Shown here piece after piece: positions 19,755 to 28,758 of a stretch of 64,000 nt of DNA. Position 1 is the stretch's first letter, and every line of letters begins with the position of its first letter. A program made the position numbers and the translations under genes. The notes beneath the pieces are model-generated. The model was given only the letters and a program-made list of their open reading frames with translations. It ran no database searches and was not told where the DNA came from. The stretch is from Moraxellaceae bacterium (GTDB taxonomy: Bacteria; Pseudomonadota; Gammaproteobacteria; Burkholderiales; Rhodocyclaceae), in the NCBI GenBank assembly GCA_031119205.1, contig JAVHYF010000025.1, forward strand, positions 1 to 64,000. Reading direction: 5' to 3'.

Positions 19755-21229
19755 GGATCGATCTCGAACTGGAACAGCTCGACGCTGGAGGTCTGCATGT
19801 CCAGACTGAGCAGGCGGCCCTGCGCCACGTAGAGCCGGTCGACGTCCGAGATCAGCAGGAAACGCCGCGACGTATAGGTGCCGGACGGCGCCAGCACGGC
19901 CTGATGCTTGCGCAGCGCCGGCAGCACCGGCAGCACCAGCGCATCCACCATCGGGTTCTGCCGGTCTGTTCCGCGGAAGCCGACCTGCACCGGGATCGCA
20001 CCCTTCGACACGATCTGCAGGCCTAATTCGACGTGGCCGGGTTTGTCGGTGCGCATCCAGCGCACCAGACACAGGCTCCAGGCCTCACCAGGCGACGCGC
20101 GCAAGCACAGCACGGAGCCAGCCATGATGCCGCCGGACAGACCGCTCACGTGCAGGATGGCGATACCGCCCGGGCTTTCGTTCTGCACCTTCCAGTGCGA
20201 CATCACCTCGCTCGGATCGCGGCGACCGCGCAGCACTTCCCAGATTGCCTGCAGGCCGACACAGACATCGACTTCATATTCCTGACGGCGACGAGGCTGC
20301 TCGCGCTTCGCTGGCGCGGACCAGCGCTGACGCAGCCTCTGCAGCAGAGACACTGGCTGCACACCCGGGTAAAGCTCGCTCGGCTCCAGTTCCGGGCCGC
20401 CACGACCACCTTCGTGACGCGCCAGGGCTTCGGCAGCGCGACGCGCCAGCGGCTGGGTAGAGAAGAACAGCAGCCCGTTGCGTGACGGCGGCTCACGACG
20501 CGAGCACGCCTGCGGCTCGGCGCCTTCGTCTGGATCGATCCAGTACCAGCCGCCTTCCAGCGACTGCGGCTTCTCGGCCTGCACATGCGCCTGCCCGCTG
20601 ATGCGGGTGAGGTATTCCGCCGCCCAGTCCAGTTCGGCCGGCGACAGGCTGCGCGGCGCCACGGTGGGCAGCGCCAGCAGACGCTTGTAGGCGAACAGCG
20701 CAGTCTCCGCCGGGCTTCCCGGCGGCAGGCTGGGGTCCGCCTCCATGCGCGACAGCAGGTAGAGCTGGTAGGCCGTCGCCCACATCTCGGGCGCCGGCTC
20801 TGTACCCGCCAGATTGATGACGAGGAAATGCTCGGTGAGGATGCGCAACGCGCGCGCCGAGGCAGTCTCGTTCAGCCGGCGCTGGCTGCGGATGGCACCC
20901 TGGCGTGCATCCGACAGCACGCGCACGAAACCTACCGAGACACGGAACAGCGAGTCTGCCAGCATGCGCACCGACTGCAGGCGCTCAGCCTCAAGAGGCA
21001 GCTTCTCGGTGCGCAATTCACGGCGCACCTCGCCCGACAATTGCAAGGCGCGGCTGTAGAAGAGCTCGATGCAGCGATGGAACTGCGCACTGGTCACCCC
21101 TGGCGTGGCCAGCGCCGCCAGCTTGGCAGCGAGCGCCCTCGATTCGGCATCGAGGTCTGGCGTTGGCTGCGAGGTCAGCCAGTCGATGACCTCGCCGACA
21201 ACATCATTCCTGGTGGAAGTGACCGACAT
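19742..21229 (-). CDS. Uncharacterised protein with a PilZ-like C-terminal region
   Basis: 495 residues, no signal peptide or membrane segment. The N-terminal 250 residues are helical and rich in Arg/Leu, with no motif I know. A basic stretch (KREQPRRRQEYEVDVCVGLQAIW) precedes WKVQNESPGGIAILHV near residue 350. That fits the N-x-S-x-x-G part of PilZ domains, and it is followed by a W-S-L-C-L-V-R-W strand and ELGLQIVSKGA, as in the PilZ barrel. This suggests a degenerate c-di-GMP-type binding fold; that is inference. Homologues sit beside rpsP in related genomes, as I recall, without assigned function. Divergent from rpsP. Confidence 0.8.
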   Translation of the reverse strand: MSVTSTRNDVVGEVIDWLTSQPTPDLDAESRALAAKLAALATPGVTSAQFHRCIELFYSRALQLSGEVRRELRTEKLPLEAERLQSVRMLADSLFRVSVGFVRVLSDARQGAIRSQRRLNETASARALRILTEHFLVINLAGTEPAPEMWATAYQLYLLSRMEADPSLPPGSPAETALFAYKRLLALPTVAPRSLSPAELDWAAEYLTRISGQAHVQAEKPQSLEGGWYWIDPDEGAEPQACSRREPPSRNGLLFFSTQPLARRAAEALARHEGGRGGPELEPSELYPGVQPVSLLQRLRQRWSAPAKREQPRRRQEYEVDVCVGLQAIWEVLRGRRDPSEVMSHWKVQNESPGGIAILHVSGLSGGIMAGSVLCLRASPGEAWSLCLVRWMRTDKPGHVELGLQIVSKGAIPVQVGFRGTDRQNPMVDALVLPVLPALRKHQAVLAPSGTYTSRRFLLISDVDRLYVAQGRLLSLDMQTSSVELFQFEIDPYPI

Positions 21230-21329
21230 GGGGCGCTTGGGGTAGAGAGGGGTTGAGGGCCGATTCTATTTCATGCGCCCGATTCTGCGCAGCCCATCCG
21301 GCAGCCACCGCCATGGTTTTCCGGGAGGC

Positions 21330-21358
21330 TTGCCATTGACGCCCCGGGCCGATAGAAT
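21330..21358 (+). promoter_or_regulatory. Putative sigma-70 promoter of the rpsP operon
   Basis: TTGCCA at 21330-21335, a 17-base spacer, and TAGAAT at 21353-21358: four of six and five of six consensus matches at ideal spacing. The predicted start lies about 29 bases before the rpsP ATG. It fits a strong growth-related operon. Confidence 0.55.
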
Positions 21359-21393
21359 GCTGGGCTTTTCGTATTCCGACTCAGGATACTGAC

Positions 21394-21651
21394 ATGGTTG
21401 TCATTCGTCTCGCTCGTGGCGGCGCTAAGAAGCGTCCGTTCTACAACATCGTTGCCGCTGATTCGCGTAACCGTCGTGACGGCCGCTTCATCGAGCGCGT
21501 GGGTTTCTACAACCCGGTCGCCGCTGGTGCCGAAGTCACGCTGTCCGTGAACGCCGAGCGTCTGAGCTACTGGCAGCAGAACGGCGCCAAGCTCTCCCCG
21601 ACGGTCGAGCGCCTGGTCAAGCAACAAGCCAAGAGCACCGCTGCAGCCTGA
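21394..21651 (+). CDS. rpsP: 30S ribosomal protein S16
   Basis: 85 residues, normal bS16 length. The sequence [34 protein letters not shown] is diagnostic. It is a component of the small subunit body needed for assembly. First gene of the conserved rpsP-rimM-trmD-rplS operon, with 34 bases before rimM. Confidence 0.98.
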   Translation: MVVIRLARGGAKKRPFYNIVAADSRNRRDGRFIERVGFYNPVAAGAEVTLSVNAERLSYWQQNGAKLSPTVERLVKQQAKSTAAA

Positions 21652-21685
21652 GCTGCAGTCGTGGTCTGAGCAGTACAAGCCGGCA

Positions 21686-22207
21686 ATGATTGTTCTGGGG
21701 CGCATCGTCGCCCCTTTCGGCATTCAGGGCTGGGTGAAGATTCATCCCTTCGGGGACGATCCGCTGTCCTGGCGAAAGATGCCGGAGTGGTGGCTGGCGG
21801 CGGATGATTCCGTCACCGACGCATCAGGCTGGCAAGCGCGCAAGCTGCGTGGCTGCCGTGCTCACGGCAAGGGACTGGTCGTGGCCTTCGATGGCATCGA
21901 AGACCGCAACGGCGCCGAAGCGCTGACCGGCCAGTACGTGGCCGCACCGCGCGAAGCCCTGCCGAAGCCGGACAAGGACGAGTACTACTGGGCCGATCTG
22001 GTCGGCCTGAACGTCGAAAACCCCAAGGGAGAATCCCTGGGGGCGGTGGCAAGCCTGGTTGAAACCGGTGCGCACGCCGTGATGGAAATCGTCGCCGGCG
22101 AAGGCGAGAGCAGGCAGGAACGCCTTATCCCCTTCGTCGCTGCGTACGTGAAGGATGTCGATGTCGCCGGCCGGCGTATCGTCGTCGAGTGGGAACTGGA
22201 CTGGTAG
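21686..22207 (+). CDS. rimM: Ribosome maturation factor RimM
   Basis: 173 residues. It binds S19 and helps mature the head of the 30S subunit. The N-terminal RimM barrel opens [22 protein letters not shown]; the C-terminal PRC barrel begins around [13 protein letters not shown] and ends IVVEWELDW. It lies between rpsP and trmD, seven bases before trmD. Confidence 0.97.
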   Translation: MIVLGRIVAPFGIQGWVKIHPFGDDPLSWRKMPEWWLAADDSVTDASGWQARKLRGCRAHGKGLVVAFDGIEDRNGAEALTGQYVAAPREALPKPDKDEYYWADLVGLNVENPKGESLGAVASLVETGAHAVMEIVAGEGESRQERLIPFVAAYVKDVDVAGRRIVVEWELDW

Positions 22208-22214
22208 GACAGCC

Positions 22215-22979
22215 GTGAGCCTGCGCATCGACGCAATCACACTGTTCCCGGAGATGTTCGTGGCGATCCGCGATCACGGCATTTCGCGACGCGCTCATGA
22301 GCGCGGCCTGTGGAAGCTGCGTTGCTGGAATCCGCGCGACTTCACCAGTGATCCACATCGCACGGTGGACGACCGGCCCTACGGTGGCGGTCCCGGCATG
22401 GTGATGCTGGGCGAGCCGCTGGCGCAGTCGATCGCTGCGGCGAAGGCCGCGCAGGCTGCGGAAGGCGTGACACCACGCGTGGTGTATCTGTCGCCGCAAG
22501 GCGCGCCGCTGGATCATGCCGGCGTGACGCGGCTCGCGAAGCATGACGGCCTGGTGCTGTTGTGCGGGCGGTACGAGGGGGTGGATCAACGCCTCATCGA
22601 CCGTCATGTAGATGAAGAAGTATCGATCGGTGATTTCGTGGTGTCCGGCGGTGAGCTGCCGGCGATGTTGCTGATCGATGCGCTGGTGAGATTGTTGCCG
22701 GGCGCGCTGAACGATGCGGACTCGGCGGTGGAGGATTCCTTCGTCGCCGGCTTGCTGGACTGTCCGCACTACACGCGACCGGAAGACTGGGACGGCGATG
22801 CCGTGCCGGCGGTGCTGATGTCGGGCAACCACGCGGAAATCCGCCGCTGGCGCCTGAAGCAGGCACTGGGAAGAACTTGGCAGAAGCGCCCGGACCTGCT
22901 GGCAGGACGGACGCTGACGAAGGAAGAAGCAAGACTGCTTGACGCGTTCAAGCAGGAAAACGGCGAAGGCAGCGGCTAG
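22215..22979 (+). CDS. trmD: tRNA (guanine37-N1)-methyltransferase
   Basis: SPOUT-class, SAM-dependent methylation of G37 next to the anticodon, which prevents +1 frameshifting. 254 residues from the GTG at 22215 ([15 protein letters not shown]). The knot region includes [39 protein letters not shown] and [15 protein letters not shown], all TrmD hallmarks. An upstream in-frame ATG lies inside rimM and is not used. Confidence 0.97.
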   Translation: MSLRIDAITLFPEMFVAIRDHGISRRAHERGLWKLRCWNPRDFTSDPHRTVDDRPYGGGPGMVMLGEPLAQSIAAAKAAQAAEGVTPRVVYLSPQGAPLDHAGVTRLAKHDGLVLLCGRYEGVDQRLIDRHVDEEVSIGDFVVSGGELPAMLLIDALVRLLPGALNDADSAVEDSFVAGLLDCPHYTRPEDWDGDAVPAVLMSGNHAEIRRWRLKQALGRTWQKRPDLLAGRTLTKEEARLLDAFKQENGEGSG

Positions 22980-23072
22980 TCTTCGCGTGACAAACGCATG
23001 CATTCAGGTGGCGACCTGCTCGGCATGCAAGTCCGGGGCTTACCCGGCCAAACTTTGACAAGGAGTACGCAA

Positions 23073-23477
23073 ATGAACCTGATCGCTCAACTGGAGCAGG
23101 AAGAAATCGCCCGTCTGGGCAAGACCATCCCCGAATTCGCACCCGGCGACACCGTGATCGTCCAGGTGAAGGTGAAGGAAGGTAATCGCGAGCGTCTGCA
23201 AGCCTACGAAGGCGTGGTGATCGCCAAGCGCAACCGCGGCCTGAACTCCAGCTTCATCGTCCGCAAGATCTCTTCGGGCGAAGGCGTGGAACGTACCTTC
23301 CAGACCTATTCCCCGCTGGTGGCCAGCATCGAAGTGAAGCGCCGTGGTGACGTGCGCCGCGCCAAGCTGTACTACCTGCGCGAGCGCTCCGGCAAGTCGG
23401 CCCGCATCAAGGAAAAGCTCGTCGCCCGTGGCGCCAAGAGCGCTCCGGCTGCGGCGGCTGCCGAAACCCAGGAATAA
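23073..23477 (+). CDS. rplS: 50S ribosomal protein L19
   Basis: 134 residues from the ATG at 23073, with AGGAG about eight bases upstream. [25 protein letters not shown] and [25 protein letters not shown] are bL19 signatures. The C-terminus has an Ala-rich extension ([11 protein letters not shown]) beyond the conserved core. Last gene of the operon, followed by a hairpin. Confidence 0.97.
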   Translation: MNLIAQLEQEEIARLGKTIPEFAPGDTVIVQVKVKEGNRERLQAYEGVVIAKRNRGLNSSFIVRKISSGEGVERTFQTYSPLVASIEVKRRGDVRRAKLYYLRERSGKSARIKEKLVARGAKSAPAAAAAETQE

Positions 23478-23493
23478 GCCCTACCCGGCCCTG

Positions 23494-23518
23494 CAACGCC
23501 CCGCCCCGCGGGGCGTTG
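23494..23518 (+). terminator. GC-rich hairpin after rplS
   Basis: Stem CAACGCCCC (23494-23502) with GGGGCGTTG (23510-23518) and a seven-base loop, 17 bases past the rplS stop. There is no good T run, so it may work as a weak terminator or a 3'-end protector. Confidence 0.6.
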
Positions 23519-23588
23519 GCGTTTGGGGCCCGGATGCCGACGGCCGGCGAACTTCCGGCCGATAGCGCCGTCCAATTTATGCAATGCA

Positions 23589-23617
23589 TTGACGCTAGCC
23601 TTGACCGGTGCTTTGAT
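23589..23617 (+). promoter_or_regulatory. Putative erpA promoter
   Basis: TTGACG (23589-23594), a 17-base spacer, TTTGAT (23612-23617). The -35 is nearly perfect and the -10 matches four of six positions. It lies 31 bases before the erpA ATG and after the rplS hairpin. No iron-sulfur regulator site was identified with certainty. Confidence 0.4.
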
Positions 23618-23648
23618 GTTGGCCGAGGCAAGTCCAAGGAGTTTTCAC

Positions 23649-24020
23649 ATGAATGCCGTGACCGAAACCGTAACCGCCGATACTTCCATGCCCGCTCCGC
23701 TGCTGTTTACCGACAGCGCGGCAGGCAAGGTAGCCGAACTGATCGCCGAGGAAGGCAACCCCGACCTGAAGCTGCGTGTCTTCGTATCCGGTGGTGGCTG
23801 CTCCGGCTTCCAGTACGGCTTCACCTTCGATGAAATCACCAACGAAGACGATACCGTGATGGAAAAGAACGGCGTCGCGCTGCTGATCGACGCAATGAGC
23901 TACCAGTACCTGGTCGGTGCCGAAATCGACTACACCGACGGTCTGGAAGGCTCGCAGTTCGTGATCCGCAATCCGAACGCCAGCACTACCTGCGGCTGCG
24001 GCTCGTCCTTCTCCGTCTGA
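23649..24020 (+). CDS. erpA: Iron-sulfur cluster insertion protein ErpA
   Basis: A-type carrier that delivers [4Fe-4S]/[2Fe-2S] clusters to apo-enzymes, important for respiration and isoprenoid synthesis. 123 residues from the ATG at 23649, with AAGGAG about ten bases upstream. The three cluster cysteines are in [12 protein letters not shown] (Cys51) and TTCGCGSSF (Cys115, Cys117). The short N-terminal extension before [11 protein letters not shown] is usual in betaproteobacteria. It stands alone between terminators. Confidence 0.95.
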   Translation: MNAVTETVTADTSMPAPLLFTDSAAGKVAELIAEEGNPDLKLRVFVSGGGCSGFQYGFTFDEITNEDDTVMEKNGVALLIDAMSYQYLVGAEIDYTDGLEGSQFVIRNPNASTTCGCGSSFSV

Positions 24021-24044
24021 ACCGGAAGTCCGCTCGCAAGATAG

Positions 24045-24070
24045 AACGGGGCGCATCAGCGCCCCGTTTT
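24045..24070 (+). terminator. Rho-independent terminator after erpA
   Basis: Perfect 10-base stem AACGGGGCGC / GCGCCCCGTT with an ATCA loop, ending in TTTT, 25 bases past the erpA stop. It lies between erpA and the convergent anmK, so it may serve both strands. Confidence 0.88.
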
Positions 24071-24098
24071 CATTTCCGGCGGCAAGACGGCTTGCGTC

Positions 24099-25211
24099 TC
24101 ACGCCGGGTAGATCGCCCCGAGAATGCGCGGCCTGGCCGCCCCGGTCACAGCCGGCAGATTGCCTGCCTCGCCACGCAGACAACAGCGCGCCAGCCACGC
24201 GAAGGCAAAGGCTTCCAGCCAGGCACCCGGCACACCGACACTATCCGTCGTCGTGACGACCGCGGGTTGCAGCAGATCGGCGAGTCGTTGCATGAGGTCG
24301 GCATTCCGCGCTCCGCCACCGCAGACCAGCACGCGGTCCGGTAAAGCGCCAGACTGACGAATCCCCAGTACCACCGACTGCGCGGTCAATGCAGCAAGGG
24401 TCGCCTGCACGTCCTGCGGAGCCTCACTACCGTCCAGCAAGCTCTCCACCCACGCCAGGGAAAACTCTTCCCGACCGCAACTCTTGGGTGCGGGTAAGGC
24501 AAAGAAGGGGTGCGCCAGCATCCGCTTGAGCAAAGGTTTCTCGACTTGCCCGCCTGCCGCCCACGCGCCATCGGCATCGAACGGCTGGCCAAGGTGGCGT
24601 GCCGCCCAGCCATCGAGCAAGGCGTTGGCGGGGCCGGTATCGAAACCGAGCACCGGCTCACCGGGCGCCAATCGCGTGAGATTAGCGATGCCGCCCAGAT
24701 TCAGGATCACGCGCGACTCGTCCGGCGAACGCAGCACGCGATCATGGAACGCCGGCACCAATGGCGCACCCTGTCCGCCGGCAGCCACATCACGACTACG
24801 GAAATCCGCCACCACGGCAATGCCGCAGCGCTCGGCCAGTCGCGCAGGCTGGTTCAGCTGCAGGGTGTAGCCGGCCTCCGGCCTGTGTCGCACGGTCTGA
24901 CCATGGCAACCGATGGCGGCGACGCGATCTGCGGCAATGCCAGCGTTTGCCAGAACGCCATGCACGGCTTCTGCGTAGAGATCGGCAAGCGCCACGCTGC
25001 ATTCCATGGCCTCGCGTAGCTCGTCGCGGGCCGGGGCATTCAACGCCAGCAGGCGATCGCGGAGCGGTTGCGGTATGGGCAGCGCGTGACTGGCAACGAC
25101 ACGCGGGGTTGCGGAAAAATCTGCGAGCACGGCATCGACCCCGTCCAGGCTGGTGCCGGACATCAGGCCGATGTAGTGCTCGCGATCGCTATCGTTAGCG
25201 CCTAGGGTCAA
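24099..25211 (-). CDS. anmK: Anhydro-N-acetylmuramic acid kinase, TTG start overlapping upstream stop
   Basis: Phosphorylates 1,6-anhydroMurNAc to MurNAc-6-phosphate during cell-wall recycling. The family opening HYIGLMSGTSLDGVDAVL and phosphate/sugar motifs (GCHGQTVRHRP, VILNLGGIANLT, GFDTGPANALLD, VCGGGARN) are all present. Upstream sequence in this frame (to 25637) encodes nonsense against the family. TTG at 25209-25211 overlaps the M23 peptidase stop (TTGA) and gives 370 residues, matching the usual 369-370. Coupled to the peptidase gene; both concern murein turnover. Confidence 0.95.
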   Translation of the reverse strand: MTLGANDSDREHYIGLMSGTSLDGVDAVLADFSATPRVVASHALPIPQPLRDRLLALNAPARDELREAMECSVALADLYAEAVHGVLANAGIAADRVAAIGCHGQTVRHRPEAGYTLQLNQPARLAERCGIAVVADFRSRDVAAGGQGAPLVPAFHDRVLRSPDESRVILNLGGIANLTRLAPGEPVLGFDTGPANALLDGWAARHLGQPFDADGAWAAGGQVEKPLLKRMLAHPFFALPAPKSCGREEFSLAWVESLLDGSEAPQDVQATLAALTAQSVVLGIRQSGALPDRVLVCGGGARNADLMQRLADLLQPAVVTTTDSVGVPGAWLEAFAFAWLARCCLRGEAGNLPAVTGAARPRILGAIYPA

Positions 25212-26527
25212 TCGCGGAGAGCGACGGCTTGCGGTGCGCCGGCCAGCGCAAGCTGGGCCAGGACGCCGGCAGAACGCTCGCGGAAAGCGCTCAGTTGCGA
25301 ACCGATCAGCGGCGCGGACTGCGGCAGCGCGACGCGCATCGGGTCCTTCTGCTCGCCGTTGACGCGGAACTCGTAGTGCAGGTGCGGGCCGGTTGCCCAG
25401 CCGGTCGAACCGACATAACCGATCAACTCGCCCTGGCTCACACGGCTGCCACGCTGCAAGCCCTTGGCAAAGCCGTTCATGTGCGCGTAGGCGGTGGTGT
25501 AGGAGCCCTGGTGACGCAACAGGATGAAGTTGCCGTAACCGTTCTGCTTGCCGATGAATTCCACCACGCCGTCGGCGGTCGCACGGATGCGGGTGCCGGT
25601 TGGCGCAGCGTAGTCCACGCCACGGTGGGCACGCCACTGCTTGAGGATCGGGTGGAAACGCATCGAGAAGCCGGAGCTCACGCGGGAGAACTCCAGCGGC
25701 GAGCGCAGGAAACCCTGACGCAACGGTCGGCCATCCGCGCTGTAGTACTCGCCGCGCCCGTCAGCCCCCACGAACCACACTGCACTGTAACGACGGCCGG
25801 CATTGACGAACTCTGCCGCCAGGATGCGGCCAGTACGCACCGCTGCGCCCTGGTGATAGAGCATTTCGTACACCACGCTGAAGCGGTCGCCACGGCGCAG
25901 GTCGGTGTGGAAGTCGATGTTGCCGCCGAAGATGTCGGCCAGCGAGGTCGCCACGCTGTCAGGCAGGCCGATGCCATCGGTCGCCGCGAACAGCGAGCTG
26001 CGGATCTCGCCACTGGACATGCGCACGCGTGACTCCAGCTGGGCCGGCTGGTCGCTCACCACGAACTGCCCGGCCTGACGACTGATCAGCAGGCGGCCAT
26101 CCGCACCGCTCTGCGGCAGGGAAACCGACAGCAGGCGGCCGAGGCGGGTGGTCGTGACGGTGATCGCCACGCCCGGACGCAGGGCGCGCAACAGCGCACG
26201 GGCCTCCGGGTGGGTGGCCACGAACTGGTTCAGATCCTGGTCCTGCACGCCCAGACGGGCCAGCAGGCTGGCGAGGGTGTCACCGCGCTCGACGCTGCCT
26301 TCGCGCACGAAGGGCTGGTCCATGCTGTCCAGATACTCGATGGCAGGCATCGGCAACTGCTCGAGCAGGTTGACCTGGAAGGGGGCTGGCGCGCTACCCG
26401 GCACGGCCACAGCCACCACCGCAGCGCTCAGCGAAATGCCCGCCACCACGGCCATGCGGCCGGGGTGTGCGGCGCTGAAGGCACTGCGGAGGTAGGCTAG
26501 AATTCGGGACTTTTCTTGGAAATGCAT
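25208..26527 (-). CDS. M23 family murein metallopeptidase (MepM/YebA-like)
   Basis: 439 residues. A signal anchor near residues 25-45 ([20 protein letters not shown]) is followed by a periplasmic OapA/LysM-like part ([18 protein letters not shown]) and a second conserved domain. The C-terminal LytM domain has intact zinc ligands: the H-R-G-V-D motif at [14 protein letters not shown] and the H-L-H motif at [14 protein letters not shown]. It should cleave peptide cross-links of murein. It is divergent from tyrS and translationally coupled to anmK, a standard betaproteobacterial arrangement. Confidence 0.94.
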   Translation of the reverse strand: MHFQEKSRILAYLRSAFSAAHPGRMAVVAGISLSAAVVAVAVPGSAPAPFQVNLLEQLPMPAIEYLDSMDQPFVREGSVERGDTLASLLARLGVQDQDLNQFVATHPEARALLRALRPGVAITVTTTRLGRLLSVSLPQSGADGRLLISRQAGQFVVSDQPAQLESRVRMSSGEIRSSLFAATDGIGLPDSVATSLADIFGGNIDFHTDLRRGDRFSVVYEMLYHQGAAVRTGRILAAEFVNAGRRYSAVWFVGADGRGEYYSADGRPLRQGFLRSPLEFSRVSSGFSMRFHPILKQWRAHRGVDYAAPTGTRIRATADGVVEFIGKQNGYGNFILLRHQGSYTTAYAHMNGFAKGLQRGSRVSQGELIGYVGSTGWATGPHLHYEFRVNGEQKDPMRVALPQSAPLIGSQLSAFRERSAGVLAQLALAGAPQAVALRD

Positions 26528-26591
26528 CGGTCAGCTATCGGCTGGCAGGCGCGAAAGTTTAACAAAATTCGTGAGTTACACAGGACGCCGT

Positions 26592-27800
26592 ATGTCTGAA
26601 GTCGTAAGCGACTGTAACGAAGCCCTGACCCTGATCAAGCGCGGTTGCGAAGAACTGCTGGTCGAGGCCGAGCTGGTCGACAAGCTGAAAAAGGGGCAGC
26701 CACTGCGCGTCAAGCTCGGCATGGACCCCACCGCCCCGGACCTGCATCTGGGCCACACGGTCGTGATGAACAAGCTTCGCCACTTCCAGGACCTGGGCCA
26801 TCAGGTCCTGTTCCTGATCGGCGATTTCACCGCGCAGATCGGCGACCCTTCCGGCAAGAACGCCACCCGCCCGCCCCTGACCGCCGAACAGGTACGCGCC
26901 AACGCGCAGACCTACGCCGACCAGGTGTTCAAGATCCTTGATCCGGCGCGCACCGAAGTGGTCTTCAACTCCACCTGGATGAACGAGCTGGGATCGGCCG
27001 GCATGATCCGCCTCGCCTCCCAGTACACCGTGGCGCGCATGCTGGAGCGTGACGATTTCGCCAAGCGTTTTGCCGGCAACCAACCGATCGCCATCCACGA
27101 GTTCCTCTACCCGCTGGCCCAGGGCTACGACTCGGTCGCGCTCAAGGCTGACGTGGAGCTGGGCGGCACGGACCAGAAATTCAACCTGCTGGTCGGCCGC
27201 CACCTGCAGCAGCAGGCCGGGCAGGTGCCGCAGACCATCCTGACCATGCCTCTGCTGGAGGGCCTGGATGGCGTGAACAAGATGTCCAAGTCGCTGGGCA
27301 ACTATGTCGGCATCACCGATCCGGCCAACGACATGTTCGGCAAACTCATGTCGATCTCGGACACGCTGATGTGGCGCTATTACGACCTGCTGTCCTTCCG
27401 TCCGGCCAGCGAGATCGCCGGCCTCAAGGCGGAAATCGAAGGCGGCCGCAACCCGCGCGACATCAAGGTGGCGCTGGCGCAGGAAATCGTCGCGCGCTTC
27501 CACAGCCAGGCGGCGGCCGAGGCAGCGCTGGCCGACTTCGAGAACCGCTCGCGCGGCGGCATTCCGGACGAAATCCCGGAAATCACGCTACCTGCCGGCA
27601 CCGGTATCGCCGCCCCGGCCCTGCTGAAGGCAGCGGGACTGACTGCCAGCACTTCGGAAGCGATCCGCATGATCGACCAGGGTGGCGTGCGTGCCGACGG
27701 CGAGAAACTGAGCGACAAGAGCCGCGTCTTCACTGCAGGGACCACCGTCGTGCTGCAGGTGGGCAAACGCAAGTTCGCGCGGGTCACCCTCGGCAACTGA
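26592..27800 (+). CDS. tyrS: Tyrosine-tRNA ligase (TyrZ-type)
   Basis: Class I synthetase charging tRNA-Tyr. I choose ATG 26592 ([18 protein letters not shown]), 402 residues, because AGGA lies seven bases upstream; a GTG at 26571 would add seven residues. The HIGH-type motif is LHLGH in [18 protein letters not shown] and the KMSKS loop is [11 protein letters not shown]. The C-terminal S4 RNA-binding domain (about residue 335 on) includes [16 protein letters not shown]. Divergent from the M23 peptidase gene. Confidence 0.97.
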   Translation: MSEVVSDCNEALTLIKRGCEELLVEAELVDKLKKGQPLRVKLGMDPTAPDLHLGHTVVMNKLRHFQDLGHQVLFLIGDFTAQIGDPSGKNATRPPLTAEQVRANAQTYADQVFKILDPARTEVVFNSTWMNELGSAGMIRLASQYTVARMLERDDFAKRFAGNQPIAIHEFLYPLAQGYDSVALKADVELGGTDQKFNLLVGRHLQQQAGQVPQTILTMPLLEGLDGVNKMSKSLGNYVGITDPANDMFGKLMSISDTLMWRYYDLLSFRPASEIAGLKAEIEGGRNPRDIKVALAQEIVARFHSQAAAEAALADFENRSRGGIPDEIPEITLPAGTGIAAPALLKAAGLTASTSEAIRMIDQGGVRADGEKLSDKSRVFTAGTTVVLQVGKRKFARVTLGN

Positions 27801-27830
27801 AGCGCAACCGGGGCAGCAGTGTCAGGAAAA

Positions 27831-27858
27831 GACGAAGGCACCCGCGGGTGCCTTCGTC
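27831..27858. terminator. Bidirectional terminator between tyrS and ypfJ-type gene
   Basis: A perfect 28-base palindrome with arms GACGAAGGCACCCG and CGGGTGCCTTCGTC, flanked by CTTTCC on one side and TTTTCC (minus strand) on the other. It is placed between two convergent genes and probably ends both transcripts. Confidence 0.88.
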
Positions 27859-27879
27859 TTTCCTTAGTCAGTCAGTGCG

Positions 27880-28758
27880 CTACAGCCTGGCAGCCTTGAA
27901 GGTATTGCATTGATCCACGTTGCCGGTATCCAGGCCACGCCGGAACCAACGCACACGCTGTTCACTGCTGCCGTGGGTGAAGCTTTCCGGCACGATGCGC
28001 CCCTGCGCCTGTCGCTGGAGCGTATCGTCCCCGATCGCCGTGGCGGCGGCCAGCGCTTCGTCCACGTCGCCACTCTCCAGCACCTGCCGCGCGGCATTGG
28101 CGTGGTGCGCCCACACCCCCGCAAAGCAATCGGCCTGCAGTTCCTGGCGTACCGACAGGGCATTGCCCTCCGCCTCGGACATGCGCTGGCGGGCGCGATG
28201 CACCTGCTCCGAGATGCCCAGCAGGTTCTGCACGTGGTGGCCGACTTCGTGGGCGATCACATAGGCCTGAGCGAAATCACCGGGCGCGCGGAAGCGGCGC
28301 TGCAACTCGTCGAAGAAGCCCAGATCGAGGTAGACCTTGCTGTCGGCCGGGCAATAGAACGGCCCCATCGCCGCCTGCCCCGTCCCGCAGGCGGTGGGGG
28401 TGGCGTCACGGAACAGCACCAGCTTCGGATCCGCATATTGTTTACCGCCCTGAGCGAAGATCTGCTGCCAGGTCTGTTCGGTGTCGCGCAGGACCAGTGA
28501 CACGAAGCGGGCCAGCTGATCCTCCTGCGCATTGCCGGTGGCCTGCACACCGGATTGGCCCTGTTGCACGGCGGGAGGCTGGTTATCCAGCATGCTCGCT
28601 CCTTGCAACACCACCGACGGGTCGATGCCGAAATACCAGGCAACCAGCGCGATTACCACCGTGCCGACGCCAATCGAGCGTCCCCCTACCGGAAGACCAC
28701 GCCCACCGCTGCGCCGGTCCTCGATGTTGCCGCTCTCCTGTCCGTCGTCGAAACGCAT
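27880..28758 (-). CDS. YpfJ-type neutral zinc metallopeptidase
   Basis: 292 residues. The zinc-binding HExxH motif is in AYVIAHEVGHHVQNLLGI, with the conserved LQADCFAGVWAHH further on as likely third-ligand region. The N-terminus MRFDDGQESGNIEDRRSGGRG is typical of the family, and one transmembrane helix (about residues 29-46, GTVVIALVAWYFGI) anchors it. The substrate is unknown. Convergent with tyrS. A long non-coding stretch lies upstream of its start. Confidence 0.93.
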   Translation of the reverse strand: MRFDDGQESGNIEDRRSGGRGLPVGGRSIGVGTVVIALVAWYFGIDPSVVLQGASMLDNQPPAVQQGQSGVQATGNAQEDQLARFVSLVLRDTEQTWQQIFAQGGKQYADPKLVLFRDATPTACGTGQAAMGPFYCPADSKVYLDLGFFDELQRRFRAPGDFAQAYVIAHEVGHHVQNLLGISEQVHRARQRMSEAEGNALSVRQELQADCFAGVWAHHANAARQVLESGDVDEALAAATAIGDDTLQRQAQGRIVPESFTHGSSEQRVRWFRRGLDTGNVDQCNTFKAARL

